Source: Actinomycetes bacterium
GTDB taxonomy: Bacteria > Actinomycetota > Acidimicrobiia > Acidimicrobiales > Palsa-688
Assembly: GCA_021850325.1 (NCBI GenBank)
Contig: JAJZMF010000026.1
Span: 124,001-188,000, forward strand
Reading direction: 5' to 3'
DNA length: 64,000 nt
Shown: positions 1 to 7,953 of the stretch, in pieces
Layout: every line of letters starts with the position of its first letter
How positions within the stretch are numbered: the first letter of the stretch is position 1
Made by a program: the position numbers and the translations under genes
The notes under the pieces: generated by a model
What the model saw: the letters and a program-made list of their open reading frames with translations, nothing else
Told to the model about the DNA's origin: nothing
Databases searched by the model: none

Positions 1-93
1 CATGTCGAGATGCTCTCCTACTACTGGCACTTCGTCGACGTCGTCTGGGTAGCCCTCTACGCCATGATCTTCCTCCTGCCGGCCACCAAATGA
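1..93 (+). CDS. ctaE: Cytochrome c oxidase subunit III, C-terminal end (partial)
   Basis: Frame 1 is open from the window edge to TGA at 91-93 and encodes the last 30 residues of a membrane protein. The segment YWHFVDVVWVALY followed by a hydrophobic helix is the usual last transmembrane helix of haem-copper oxidase subunit III; the His and Trp residues belong to the conserved WHFVD signature. The next gene, qcrC, starts at ATG 90 and overlaps this stop by 4 nt, the standard actinobacterial ctaE-qcrCAB order. Subunit III is the non-catalytic membrane subunit of the aa3 oxidase that works in a supercomplex with the bc1 complex encoded next. The start lies outside the window. Confidence 0.9.
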   Translation, partial: HVEMLSYYWHFVDVVWVALYAMIFLLPATK

Positions 94-950
94 GCACCGC
101 CGTTCCTTCCTCGGAGAGGGGTTGGCGCCGACCGCTCGCGGCACTTCGGCGCAAGGCCATGGGCGGCCCCCTGGCGCTGGTCGGTGTGGCCGTGGCACTG
201 TTCGCCGTGCTGGCCTGGGCGGGGCCGGCGCAGGCGGGCCCACCGGTCCACTGGACCGTGCCCGTGTCGACCAAGCCGGCGGACATCCAAGCGGGCAACG
301 TCCTGTTCAACGAGCACTGCTCGGCGTGCCACGGTGTGGGCGCGGTGGGGGCGAGCGCCCCCTCACTGCTGAACGTCGGGCCGGCCGCCGTCGACTTCTT
401 CGTCGCCACCGGGCGCATGCCGCTGAACTCGCCCAAGGCGCAGCCGATGCGGAACAAGCCCTACTTCAGCCCCAAGCAGATAGCGGAAATCGTTGCCTAC
501 GTCAACGCCCTGGACGTTGCCCACGGTACGCCGGGGCCGGGCATCCCCAACGTGGTCGCCGCCTGCAAGACGCAGTCGGCCGAGTGCCCCACGTTGTCCG
601 AGGGCAACCAGCTGTTCCTGCTCAACTGCGCCCAGTGCCACGACGCCTCCGGCTCGGGCGGGATGCTCAGCCAGGGGTACGTGATACCGAGCCTGCGTGA
701 CGCCACCGCCACCCAGGTGGCCGAGGCCATCAGGGTCGGCCCCCGTCCCATGCCCAACTTCGGGCCCGGGCAGCTCACCGACCAGCAGGTCATGGCGGTC
801 GCCGACTACGTGACGTGGCTCAGCCACCGACCGGACCGGGGTGGCCTGGGGATCGCCCACTTCGGGCCGGTGCCCGAGGGCTTCGTCGCCATCATCTTCG
901 GCCTGGGCATCCTGCTCGTGATCTCCCGTCTGATCGGTAACCGAGGCTAG
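90..950 (+). CDS. qcrC: Diheme cytochrome c subunit of the bc1 complex (QcrC)
   Basis: 286 residues. A hydrophobic segment at about residues 26-45 anchors or exports the protein, and two CxxCH haem sites follow, CSACH at 77-81 and CAQCH at 180-184, each in a cytochrome c fold with Met-containing loops (for example RPMPNF). A second hydrophobic helix near 264-281 anchors the C-terminus. Two haem c groups on one membrane-bound subunit is the actinobacterial QcrC type, which passes electrons directly from the Rieske centre to the oxidase without a soluble cytochrome c. The ATG overlaps the ctaE stop (ATGA), suggesting translational coupling. qcrA follows after 4 nt. Confidence 0.96.
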   Translation: MSTAVPSSERGWRRPLAALRRKAMGGPLALVGVAVALFAVLAWAGPAQAGPPVHWTVPVSTKPADIQAGNVLFNEHCSACHGVGAVGASAPSLLNVGPAAVDFFVATGRMPLNSPKAQPMRNKPYFSPKQIAEIVAYVNALDVAHGTPGPGIPNVVAACKTQSAECPTLSEGNQLFLLNCAQCHDASGSGGMLSQGYVIPSLRDATATQVAEAIRVGPRPMPNFGPGQLTDQQVMAVADYVTWLSHRPDRGGLGIAHFGPVPEGFVAIIFGLGILLVISRLIGNRG

Positions 951-954
951 GTAA

Positions 955-1980
955 GTGACTGCCACCAAGTACCCGCGCATCGTCACCGGCACCCATGGCC
1001 CTGAGGAGGGCGCAGGTGCCGGGACCCCCTGGCCCGACGACGTACCCCCGGAGCAGGACGACACCTGGTACCCCCTGCGTGACGACCCCTGGAAGGCGCG
1101 TCGGATGGAGTACCTGATCGCTGCCTTCTGGGCCGTGACCGCCGTGTGCGGGATCGGCCTGATGGTCGTCTACTGGACGGGTGGCCAGACCCAGCTCGAG
1201 GGCGCCCTGTTCGCAGCCGGGGCCGGGTGCCTGGGGACGGGCCTCGTCCTGTGGGCCCGCTTCCTGCTGCCCGGCCATGAGGTGACCGGCAGCCGTGGGC
1301 ACCACGTCTCCAGCCCGGAGGAGCGAGCCGCGGTGGTCGAGTCCCTGTCCCGGGGCACCGATGCCATGATGTCTCGCCGCGGCTTCCTGGTGAAGAAGGT
1401 GCTGGCCCCGGTGGGAGGCATATTCGGCATCGCAGCCATTTGGCCGCTGGCGTCCCTCGGGCCCCGGCCCGGGCGTTACCTCTACCACACCAAGTGGTAC
1501 GCAGGAGCGCGCCTGGTCACCGAGGACAACCGGCCCGTCCACGTGAGCGACGTGATGGTGGACGGCCTGCTGACCGTCTTCCCCGAAGGCTACATAGGGG
1601 ACGCGTCCTCACCGGCCGTCCTGCTCAACGTCGGCACGGCGGCGGTGTCCGAGCCCTATGGGGAGAGCGGCTTCGAGGTGGTCTCAGGGGCCAACGGACT
1701 GGTCTGCTTCTCCAAGATCTGCACCCACGCCGGGTGCGCGGTGAGCCTGTTCAACGTGCTGTCGATGCAGCTCATCTGCCCGTGCCACCAGTCGACCTTC
1801 GATGTGCTCGACGGCTGCAAGCCCGTCTTCGGCCCCGCCCCGCGGGCCCTGCCGCAGCTTCCGTTGGGCGTGCGGGAGGACGGCTACCTGTACGCCAAGC
1901 ACGACTTCTACCAGCCCATCGGACCAGGCTTCTGGAACCGGGGCAGTGACAGGCAGTACTTCCCGAAGGTGAGCTCATGA
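955..1980 (+). CDS. qcrA: Rieske iron-sulfur subunit of the bc1 complex (QcrA)
   Basis: 341 residues from a GTG start 5 nt after qcrC. A long N-terminal part carries three hydrophobic stretches at about residues 50-70, 82-102 and 145-165, as in actinobacterial QcrA, which has three helices rather than one. The Rieske domain is C-terminal: CTHAGC near residue 256 and CPCHQS near 276 supply the two Cys and two His ligands of the 2Fe-2S cluster. Function by family: accepts electrons from quinol at QcrB and hands them to QcrC. The stop overlaps the qcrB ATG (ATGA at 1977-1980). Confidence 0.95.
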   Translation: MTATKYPRIVTGTHGPEEGAGAGTPWPDDVPPEQDDTWYPLRDDPWKARRMEYLIAAFWAVTAVCGIGLMVVYWTGGQTQLEGALFAAGAGCLGTGLVLWARFLLPGHEVTGSRGHHVSSPEERAAVVESLSRGTDAMMSRRGFLVKKVLAPVGGIFGIAAIWPLASLGPRPGRYLYHTKWYAGARLVTEDNRPVHVSDVMVDGLLTVFPEGYIGDASSPAVLLNVGTAAVSEPYGESGFEVVSGANGLVCFSKICTHAGCAVSLFNVLSMQLICPCHQSTFDVLDGCKPVFGPAPRALPQLPLGVREDGYLYAKHDFYQPIGPGFWNRGSDRQYFPKVSS

Positions 1981-3470
1981 GCACGGTAGAGGAGCGCTCG
2001 GCGTCCCGGAAGCGGGCACAGCGCCAGGGACAGGCGCTCGACTTCGTCGACGACCGTCTGGGTTCTTCCAAGTGGATCCGTTCCGCTCTGGACAAGATCT
2101 TCCCGGACCACTGGTCGTTCATGGTGGGCGAAGTGGCCATGTACTGCTTCGTGCTCCTCCTGGCCACCGGTATCTACCTGGCGCTCTTCTACAGCCCGTC
2201 CAGCGCCGTGGTCACCTACCACGGCTCGTACGCCCCCCTGGACGGCCAGAAGATGACCCAGGCCTACGAGTCGGTCATCAACCTCTCCTTCAACGTGCGC
2301 TTCGGCCTGCTCATGCGCCAGGCCCACCACTGGGCGGCGAACATCTTCCTGGCCGCCATCGCCTTCCACATGTGCCGGGTCTTCTTCACCGGTGCGTTCC
2401 GCCGGCCCCGCGAGGCCAACTGGATCATCGGCATAACCCTGCTCCTGATCTCCATGCTGGAGGGGTTCTCCGGCTACTCCCTCCCCGACGACCTCCTGTC
2501 GGGCTCCGGCCTCCGGGTCGTCTACTCGATCGTCCAGTCGATCCCGTTCGTGGGGCCGTGGCTCGCCTTCAACGTGTGGGGTGGGCCCTTCCCCGGGAGC
2601 AGCGCGTTCCTGCAACGGCTCTTCGTCATCCACGAGTTCCTGTTCCCGCTCCTGCTGGCCGGTCTGCTCGGGGCGCACCTGGCGGTCCTGTGGCACCAGA
2701 AGCACACCGACTTCGCCGGGCCGGGCAAGACCGAGAAGAACATCGTCGGCAGCCGCCTGTGGCCCCAGTACGCCATCAAGTCCCAGGCCCTGCTCATGTT
2801 CGTGGCCATGGTGGTCTTCGGCCTGGGTGGGCTGGTCCAGATCAACCCGATCTGGATCTACGGGCCGTTCGAGGCGGCCCGCTCCAGCGCCGGGACGCAG
2901 CCGGACTGGTACGTGGGCTGGCTGGACGGTGCGTTGCGCCTGTGGCCGCACTGGGAGTTCCGAAGCTTCGGCCACGAGATCGCCAACCCCTTCTTCCCGG
3001 GCATCCTCCTCCCCGGCATCGTCTTCACGGTGATCTACGCCTGGCCTTGGATCGACAAGCGGGTCTTCTCCGACTACGGGGAGCACAACCTGCTCGACCG
3101 GCCGCGGGACAAACCGCTGCGCACCGCTCTCGGTGTGGCGGCTCTGATCTTCTTCATCGACACCACCCTGGCGAGCGCCACCGACCTCATCGGGAACGGG
3201 TTGCAGGTGTCCTTCGAGCTGCTGATCGAGATACTGCAGTACGGCTCGTTCGTCGGACCGGTGATCGGAGGCGTGGTGGCCTACAGGACCTGCATCCTGC
3301 TGCAGCGGACCGGCGCGCACCCGGTCCAGCGTCCCGTGGGCGGCATCATCGTGCGGGACGCGCATGGTGCCTACCACACCCTGGGAGCGGAGCACGACGG
3401 GCATGAGGGCAACGGCCATGGTGGCCCAGAGGAGGTCGTGCTCGGAGCGCAGGCCCACCGGGAGGCCTGA
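1977..3470 (+). CDS. qcrB: Cytochrome b subunit of the bc1 complex (QcrB)
   Basis: 497 residues, fused cytochrome b/b6-subunit IV length typical of Actinobacteria. RQAHHWAANIFLAAIAFHM provides haem-ligand histidines, and a second His pair lies in the region with GAHLAVLWHQKH. The quinol-site motif appears as PDWY (in TQPDWYVGWLDG) instead of the PEWY of proteobacteria, as expected in this phylum. Many transmembrane helices are evident. The polar C-terminal tail (about 60 residues, His and Gly rich) resembles the extended tails of actinobacterial QcrB. Last gene of the ctaE-qcrCAB block; a hairpin follows the stop. Confidence 0.95.
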   Translation: MSTVEERSASRKRAQRQGQALDFVDDRLGSSKWIRSALDKIFPDHWSFMVGEVAMYCFVLLLATGIYLALFYSPSSAVVTYHGSYAPLDGQKMTQAYESVINLSFNVRFGLLMRQAHHWAANIFLAAIAFHMCRVFFTGAFRRPREANWIIGITLLLISMLEGFSGYSLPDDLLSGSGLRVVYSIVQSIPFVGPWLAFNVWGGPFPGSSAFLQRLFVIHEFLFPLLLAGLLGAHLAVLWHQKHTDFAGPGKTEKNIVGSRLWPQYAIKSQALLMFVAMVVFGLGGLVQINPIWIYGPFEAARSSAGTQPDWYVGWLDGALRLWPHWEFRSFGHEIANPFFPGILLPGIVFTVIYAWPWIDKRVFSDYGEHNLLDRPRDKPLRTALGVAALIFFIDTTLASATDLIGNGLQVSFELLIEILQYGSFVGPVIGGVVAYRTCILLQRTGAHPVQRPVGGIIVRDAHGAYHTLGAEHDGHEGNGHGGPEEVVLGAQAHREA

Positions 3471-3475
3471 GGCCT

Positions 3476-3498
3476 GAGGCCCAGGGCCAGGGCCTCAC
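3476..3498 (+). terminator. Hairpin after qcrB
   Basis: Perfect 8-bp stem TGAGGCCC / GGGCCTCA with a 7-nt loop, starting 6 nt after the qcrB stop. There is no T-run after it, so it is either a weak intrinsic terminator of the kind common in high-GC actinobacteria or an mRNA-stabilising hairpin. Confidence 0.5.
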
Positions 3499-3611
3499 GC
3501 CCGAGAGGGCCGGCCGGAGCTGCGAGAGGACGTCGGCCGAGGCGGCAGATTTTTGCCCCGTGGGCGGCGAACTTGCGGCGCGACGGGTCGCACGCCTGTA
3601 GCGTGACGGGC

Positions 3612-4838
3612 GTGGCCCGAGTTCTCTCGATCGTCCTGGCCGGAGGCGAGGGAAAGCGGCTGCTGCCGTTGACCCTCGACAGGGCCAAACCGGCGGTGCC
3701 CTTCGGCGGCCAGTACCGCCTGATCGACTTCGCCCTCTCGAACCTGGCGAACGCAGGTTTCCTCCGGGTGGTCGTGCTGACCCAGTACAAGAGCCACAGC
3801 TTGGACCTGCACGTGACCAGGACGTGGCGCCTGTCCACGCTGCTCGGCAACTATGTGACACCCGTGCCGGCTCAGATGCGCCGAGGGCCGTGGTGGTTCG
3901 CGGGCTCGGCGGATGCCATCTACCAGAACCTGAACATCATCGGTGACGAACGGCCGGAGTACATCCTGGTGTTCGGGGCCGACCACATATACCGGATGGA
4001 CCCGCGCCAGATGCTGGTGCAGCACATCGAGTCCGGCGCTGCGGCCACGGTGGCTGCTCTGCGCGTCCCGCCGGTTGAAGCCAAGGGTTTCGGGGTGCTC
4101 GAGCCCGGGGAAGGGACCCGGATCGCGCGGTTCGTCGAGAAGCCGGCCGATCCCGTGGCCCTGGCCAACGGCCGCGAGCACCTGTTCGCCTCCATGGGCA
4201 ACTACATCTTCACTGCCGATGCCCTGGTCGACGCACTGCGTGAGGATGCCGAGGACTCCAACAGCCGCCACGACATGGGCGGTGACATCGTGCCCCGTTT
4301 CGTCGAGCAGGGTGCCGCCCACTACTACGACTTCTTCGACAACCGGGTGCCCGGCGTGAACGAACTGGAGCAGGGTTACTGGCGCGATGTCGGGACCATC
4401 GACGCCTACTACGAGGCCAGCATGGACCTGGTCGCCGTGCAGCCGGCGTTCAACCTGTACAACCGGGAGTGGCCCATCTTCACCAGTCCCCCCCAGCTCC
4501 CGCCTGCCAAGTTCGTCTTCGAGGAGCACGGGCGGGCGGGGATGGCCTTCAACTCGGTCATTTCGGGCGGCACCATCATCTCCGGTGGCACGGTGCGCCG
4601 GTCGGTGGTCTCGCCGGGGGTCTTCGTCGACCAGGGTGCACTCGTGGAGAACTCTGTGATCATGGACAACGTGCGTATCGGCGAGGGGGCGGTGGTCCGC
4701 AACGCCATCATCGACAAGAACGTCGTGGTGGAGCCCGGTGCCCGCGTAGGTACTGATCCTGACCTGGACCCCTCCCAGTTCACGGTGTCCGCGAGCGGGA
4801 TCGTGGTGATAGGCAAGGGCGAGAAGGTACCCGGGTGA
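3612..4838 (+). CDS. glgC: Glucose-1-phosphate adenylyltransferase
   Basis: 408 residues from GTG 3612. Makes ADP-glucose from ATP and glucose-1-phosphate. The N-terminal [10 protein letters not shown] nucleotide-binding loop, the KPAVPFGG segment, the [10 protein letters not shown] metal/active-site motif, and the SFVEKP-like sugar-site segment (RFVEKPADP) are all present, followed by a left-handed beta-helix domain from about residue 290. The start is a choice: GTG 3603 would align with longer homologues, but TAGCGT at 3599-3604 followed by 7 nt and GTG 3612 fits the leaderless pattern seen elsewhere in this window. It overlaps glgM by 4 nt, so the two steps toward maltose-1-phosphate or glycogen are coupled. 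Confidence 0.95.
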   Translation: MARVLSIVLAGGEGKRLLPLTLDRAKPAVPFGGQYRLIDFALSNLANAGFLRVVVLTQYKSHSLDLHVTRTWRLSTLLGNYVTPVPAQMRRGPWWFAGSADAIYQNLNIIGDERPEYILVFGADHIYRMDPRQMLVQHIESGAAATVAALRVPPVEAKGFGVLEPGEGTRIARFVEKPADPVALANGREHLFASMGNYIFTADALVDALREDAEDSNSRHDMGGDIVPRFVEQGAAHYYDFFDNRVPGVNELEQGYWRDVGTIDAYYEASMDLVAVQPAFNLYNREWPIFTSPPQLPPAKFVFEEHGRAGMAFNSVISGGTIISGGTVRRSVVSPGVFVDQGALVENSVIMDNVRIGEGAVVRNAIIDKNVVVEPGARVGTDPDLDPSQFTVSASGIVVIGKGEKVPG

Positions 4839-6118
4839 GCGGGGCCGGCGGCCCGGCAGATGTGAGCGCCGGGGCGGGCCCCGCCGGCGCCCCGCCTGAG
4901 AGCGCCCGGCCTCGGGTCGCCATGCTCACCCGGGAGTACCCGCCCGAGATCTACGGCGGTGCCGGCGTGCACGCCGAGTACCTCGCCCGGGAGCTGTCCC
5001 ACCTGGTGGACCTCGAAGTGCTCTGTTTTGGGGGACAACGCCAGGACCCTCTGGTGGCCGGGGCCTACGGGGTCTGGGACGCCCTGGGCACGGACGGCAA
5101 AGGGGCAGCGCTGCGCTACCTGTCGGTCGACCTCCGCATGGCGGAGGCGGCGGAGGGTGCCGACCTGGTCCACAGCCACACCTGGTACGCCAACTTCGGC
5201 GGCCACCTGGCCCAGGTCCTCTACGACGTCCCCCATGTGATGACCTGTCACAGCCTCGAACCGTTGCGGCCCTGGAAGCAGGAGCAGCTCGCTGCGGGGT
5301 ACCGGTTGTCCTCGTGGGCGGAGAGGACGGCTGTGGAGAGCGCCGACGCCGTTATCGCCGTATCGGGTGCCATGGCGGAGGACGTCCTGCGCGTCTACCC
5401 GGCCGTACGCCCGGAGAAGGTGAGCGTCATCTACAACGGGATCGACCCGGAGGAGTTCTCCCCCGACCCGGAGGTGGACGCGTTGGCCCACTACGGGGTC
5501 GACCCTGCCGTCCCCTATGTGCTCTTCGTGGGACGGGTGACCCGTCAGAAGGGGATCACCCACCTCCTCGAAGCGGCCCGGTACTTCGACCCGGAGGTCC
5601 AAGTGGTCTTCTGCGCCGGGGCACCGGACACGCCCGAGATCGGGGAGGAGGCCAAGGCCCTCGTACAGGAGCTGGCCGTGGGCAGGCAGGGGGTCTACTG
5701 GCTGGAGGAGATGGTCCCCCGGCGGTCCCTGGTCCAGCTCATGAGCCATGCCGCGGTCTTCGTGTGCCCTTCCATCTATGAGCCGTTCGGCCTCATCAAC
5801 ATCGAGGCCATGTCGTGTGGGGCACCGGTGGTGGCCAGTGCTGTGGGCGGGATCCCTGAGATCGTGGTCGATGGGACCACCGGCTACCTCGTGCCCTTCC
5901 GTCGTAGCAGTGACGCCTTCGGGAGCCCGGCCGACCCTGCCCGCTACGCTCGTGACCTGGCCGAGCGGGTCAACCAGGTGCTCGCCTCGCCGGGTGACCG
6001 GAGCCGTATGGGCGAGGCCGGGCGCCAGCGTGTCCTGGAGCGTTTCACCTGGTCAGCAGTGGCGTCACAGACAGTGGACCTCTACCGGGAAGTCCTGTCC
6101 GGCTCGAAGAGCGTGTAA
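4835..6118 (+). CDS. glgM: GT4 glycosyltransferase, GlgM/GlgA-type glycogen pathway enzyme
   Basis: 427 residues. The start GTG 4835 overlaps the glgC TGA (GTGA) and has AAGG upstream. The N-terminus [17 protein letters not shown] carries the acceptor/donor-site glycine loop of GT4 enzymes, and [14 protein letters not shown] near residue 310 is the EX7E nucleotide-sugar motif. Actinobacterial members of this branch, first named GlgA, were shown in mycobacteria to make alpha-maltose-1-phosphate from ADP-glucose (GlgM). Position next to glgC supports that or a glycogen synthase role; the sequence alone does not separate the two. Confidence 0.88.
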   Translation: MSGAGGPADVSAGAGPAGAPPESARPRVAMLTREYPPEIYGGAGVHAEYLARELSHLVDLEVLCFGGQRQDPLVAGAYGVWDALGTDGKGAALRYLSVDLRMAEAAEGADLVHSHTWYANFGGHLAQVLYDVPHVMTCHSLEPLRPWKQEQLAAGYRLSSWAERTAVESADAVIAVSGAMAEDVLRVYPAVRPEKVSVIYNGIDPEEFSPDPEVDALAHYGVDPAVPYVLFVGRVTRQKGITHLLEAARYFDPEVQVVFCAGAPDTPEIGEEAKALVQELAVGRQGVYWLEEMVPRRSLVQLMSHAAVFVCPSIYEPFGLINIEAMSCGAPVVASAVGGIPEIVVDGTTGYLVPFRRSSDAFGSPADPARYARDLAERVNQVLASPGDRSRMGEAGRQRVLERFTWSAVASQTVDLYREVLSGSKSV

Positions 6119-6135
6119 GCACGGTTGCCCCGCAG

Positions 6136-6141
6136 TACACT
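6136..6141 (+). promoter_or_regulatory. Candidate -10 element for ftsEX
   Basis: TACACT lies 45-50 nt before the ftsE ATG and 6 nt before GTG 6148. There is no good -35. It matches the TAnnnT-6/7-start pattern of other promoters in the window and would start transcription close to GTG 6148. Confidence 0.45.
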
Positions 6142-6147
6142 CGGGTG

Positions 6148-6189
6148 GTGCCTGGCGTTCGCACGTACGGCAGGTGCCGCTCCGTATGA
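6148..6189 (+). CDS. Possible 13-aa leader peptide before ftsE
   Basis: GTG 6148 (or GTG 6145) opens a short frame encoding [13 protein letters not shown] and closing at TGA 6187-6189. The stop overlaps the ftsE ATG 6186 as ATGA. A TACACT hexamer sits 6 nt upstream, so the peptide could be made from a leaderless transcript and deliver ribosomes to ftsE, which has only a weak AGGTG upstream. This is inference from spacing; such a short frame could be chance. Confidence 0.3.
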   Translation: MPGVRTYGRCRSV

Positions 6190-6875
6190 TCCGTTTTGAC
6201 CGCGTCAGCAAGACCTACAAGGGCACGGTTGCAGCCCTACGGGATGTGACCGTGGACATCCGTCGCGGCGAGTTCGTGTTCATCGTCGGCCCGTCCGGCT
6301 CGGGCAAGACGACCTTCCTCCGCCTCATCACCAAGGAGGAGCGTGCCGACGAGGGCGAGATCTGGGTGGCAGGCAAGGAGGTGGGGGAGCTCCCCCCATG
6401 GAAGGTGCCCTACCTGCGGCGCAACATCGGCTGCGTGTTCCAGGACTACCGCCTCCTGCCGGACCGCTCGGTGTACGACAACGTGGCCTTTGCCCTCGAG
6501 GTGATAGGCCGTTCCCGCCACTTCGTCCGTTCCCAGGTCCCGCAGATCCTGGAGCTGGTGGGCCTGGGGGGCAAGATGGACCGTAAGCCCAATGAGCTGT
6601 CCGGCGGGGAGCAGCAGCGGGTTGCGGTGGCCAGGGCGTTCGTCAACCGGCCGCTCATCCTCCTTGCCGACGAGCCCACAGGCAACCTGGACCCGGCCAC
6701 CACGGCTGGCATCATGCGCCTCCTGGAGCGCATCAACCAGTACGGGACGACGGTGGTCATGGCTACCCACCAGCACGATGTCGTCGATGCCATGCGCAAG
6801 AGGGTGATCGAGCTGGACCATGGGACAGTGGTCCGGGACCAGGCCCGGGGCATCTATGGGATGGTGGACGCCTGA
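6186..6875 (+). CDS. ftsE: Cell division ATP-binding protein FtsE
   Basis: 229 residues, standard FtsE length. Walker [10 protein letters not shown] near residue 36, Q-loop [18 protein letters not shown], signature [14 protein letters not shown] and Walker [12 protein letters not shown] are all intact. With FtsX it forms the ABC-type complex that couples division to peptidoglycan hydrolase activation at the septum. ATG 6186 is chosen because [13 protein letters not shown] is the conserved N-terminus; the longer open frame upstream is the shadow of glgM. ftsX follows after 37 nt. Confidence 0.96.
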   Translation: MIRFDRVSKTYKGTVAALRDVTVDIRRGEFVFIVGPSGSGKTTFLRLITKEERADEGEIWVAGKEVGELPPWKVPYLRRNIGCVFQDYRLLPDRSVYDNVAFALEVIGRSRHFVRSQVPQILELVGLGGKMDRKPNELSGGEQQRVAVARAFVNRPLILLADEPTGNLDPATTAGIMRLLERINQYGTTVVMATHQHDVVDAMRKRVIELDHGTVVRDQARGIYGMVDA

Positions 6876-6912
6876 GGCCGCTGGCCCGGGTGTCCTGCGC
6901 AAGGAGCTGAGC

Positions 6913-7806
6913 TTGGCGATCCCCAGCCCCTACGTGCTCCGGGAGACCGGTAGCAACCTGGTCCGCAACATCGTGATGACGGTGGCGGCCGTGGTCACCA
7001 TGGCTGTGTCGCTCACTGCGCTGGGCGGTGTCCTCATAATGCGCCAGGCTGTCAACCAGGCCACGGTCCAGTACCAGCACGGTGTCGAGATGATCATCTT
7101 CATGCAGGCCACGGCCAGCCAGCAGGAGATCTCTGGCATGCACCAGGAGCTGGTGTCGATGGTGCCGTCGCAGATCAACCGCTGTTTCTATGTGGACAAG
7201 GCGCAGGCCTGGAGCGAGTTCAAGCAGATCTTCAGCGGCGAGCCGGACATGGTCAAGGTCATGGACGTGCAGAAGATGCCCCCGTCGTTCCGCTGTGTAC
7301 CGGCTCGGGCGCAGAGCGTCAGCGTCCTGGCCGCCAAGTTCCAGCAACAGGCCGGGGTCCTGGACGTGAAGTACCCGGGGCAGGCCATCAAGGAGGAGCT
7401 GGCCCGCTTTGCCACGCTGCGCAACGTGGCCCTGGTCGTGGCGGGTGGCGTGATGCTCGGGGCTATCGCCCTGGTCGTGAACACCATCCAGTTGGCCATA
7501 TTCGCCCGCCGGCGGGAAGTTGCTGTGATGAAGCTGGTCGGGGCGACCAACTGGTTCATACGGGTCCCTTTTATGCTCGAGGGCCTCACAGAGGGCCTGG
7601 TCGGAGCAGTGATCGCCTTCGCCGTGACCTACTTCGCCCGCAACACGTTGGCATCGTTCACGGGCAGCAACCCGTTCATCCCCAGTCTCCCCCTCTACGT
7701 GAGCCCGCACGCCGCTCTCTTGACCGGGGTGTTCGTGGTCGTCGTTGGCGCCCTCGTGGGTGCCCTGGGCAGCGGCTTCGCCGTGCGGCGTTTCCTCTCC
7801 GTCTGA
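6913..7806 (+). CDS. ftsX: Cell division protein FtsX
   Basis: 297 residues from a TTG start with AAGGAG 6 nt upstream (6901-6906); this site, rather than a longer frame reaching back into ftsE, decides the start. Four transmembrane helices are visible: one near residues 18-40 and three in the C-terminal half. The large segment between helix 1 and helix 2 (about 45-165) is the extracellular loop that in other bacteria contacts hydrolases or their activators; two Cys residues in it (RCFY and FRCV) could pair. Partner of FtsE. Confidence 0.93.
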   Translation: MAIPSPYVLRETGSNLVRNIVMTVAAVVTMAVSLTALGGVLIMRQAVNQATVQYQHGVEMIIFMQATASQQEISGMHQELVSMVPSQINRCFYVDKAQAWSEFKQIFSGEPDMVKVMDVQKMPPSFRCVPARAQSVSVLAAKFQQQAGVLDVKYPGQAIKEELARFATLRNVALVVAGGVMLGAIALVVNTIQLAIFARRREVAVMKLVGATNWFIRVPFMLEGLTEGLVGAVIAFAVTYFARNTLASFTGSNPFIPSLPLYVSPHAALLTGVFVVVVGALVGALGSGFAVRRFLSV

Positions 7807-7818
7807 GCCGGGGCCGCC

Positions 7819-7902
7819 GACCGGCCCCGCCCGGCAACCCGCGCCGCGTCGCGCGACCGGCCCCGCCCGGCAACCCGCGCCGCGTCGCGCGACCGGCCCC
7901 GC
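7819..7902. repeat. 36-bp tandem repeat, 2.3 copies
   Basis: Two identical 36-bp units (7819-7854 and 7855-7890) are followed by a 12-bp partial third copy (7891-7902). The unit starts GACCGGCCCCGCCCGGCAAC. It fills most of the gap between ftsX and the GH15 gene. No coding role is evident; GC-rich slippage or an ftsX transcript end are possible. Confidence 0.85.
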
Positions 7903-7953
7903 GCCGACGGGCTGCCGTCAGGTGTGGCTGGGCACGCCGTAGGCTTGGCGCGC

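Noticed and set aside
1908-3458. A 516-codon minus-strand frame opposite qcrB
   Set aside because: Shadow of qcrB; composition is antisense-like and no family is visible.
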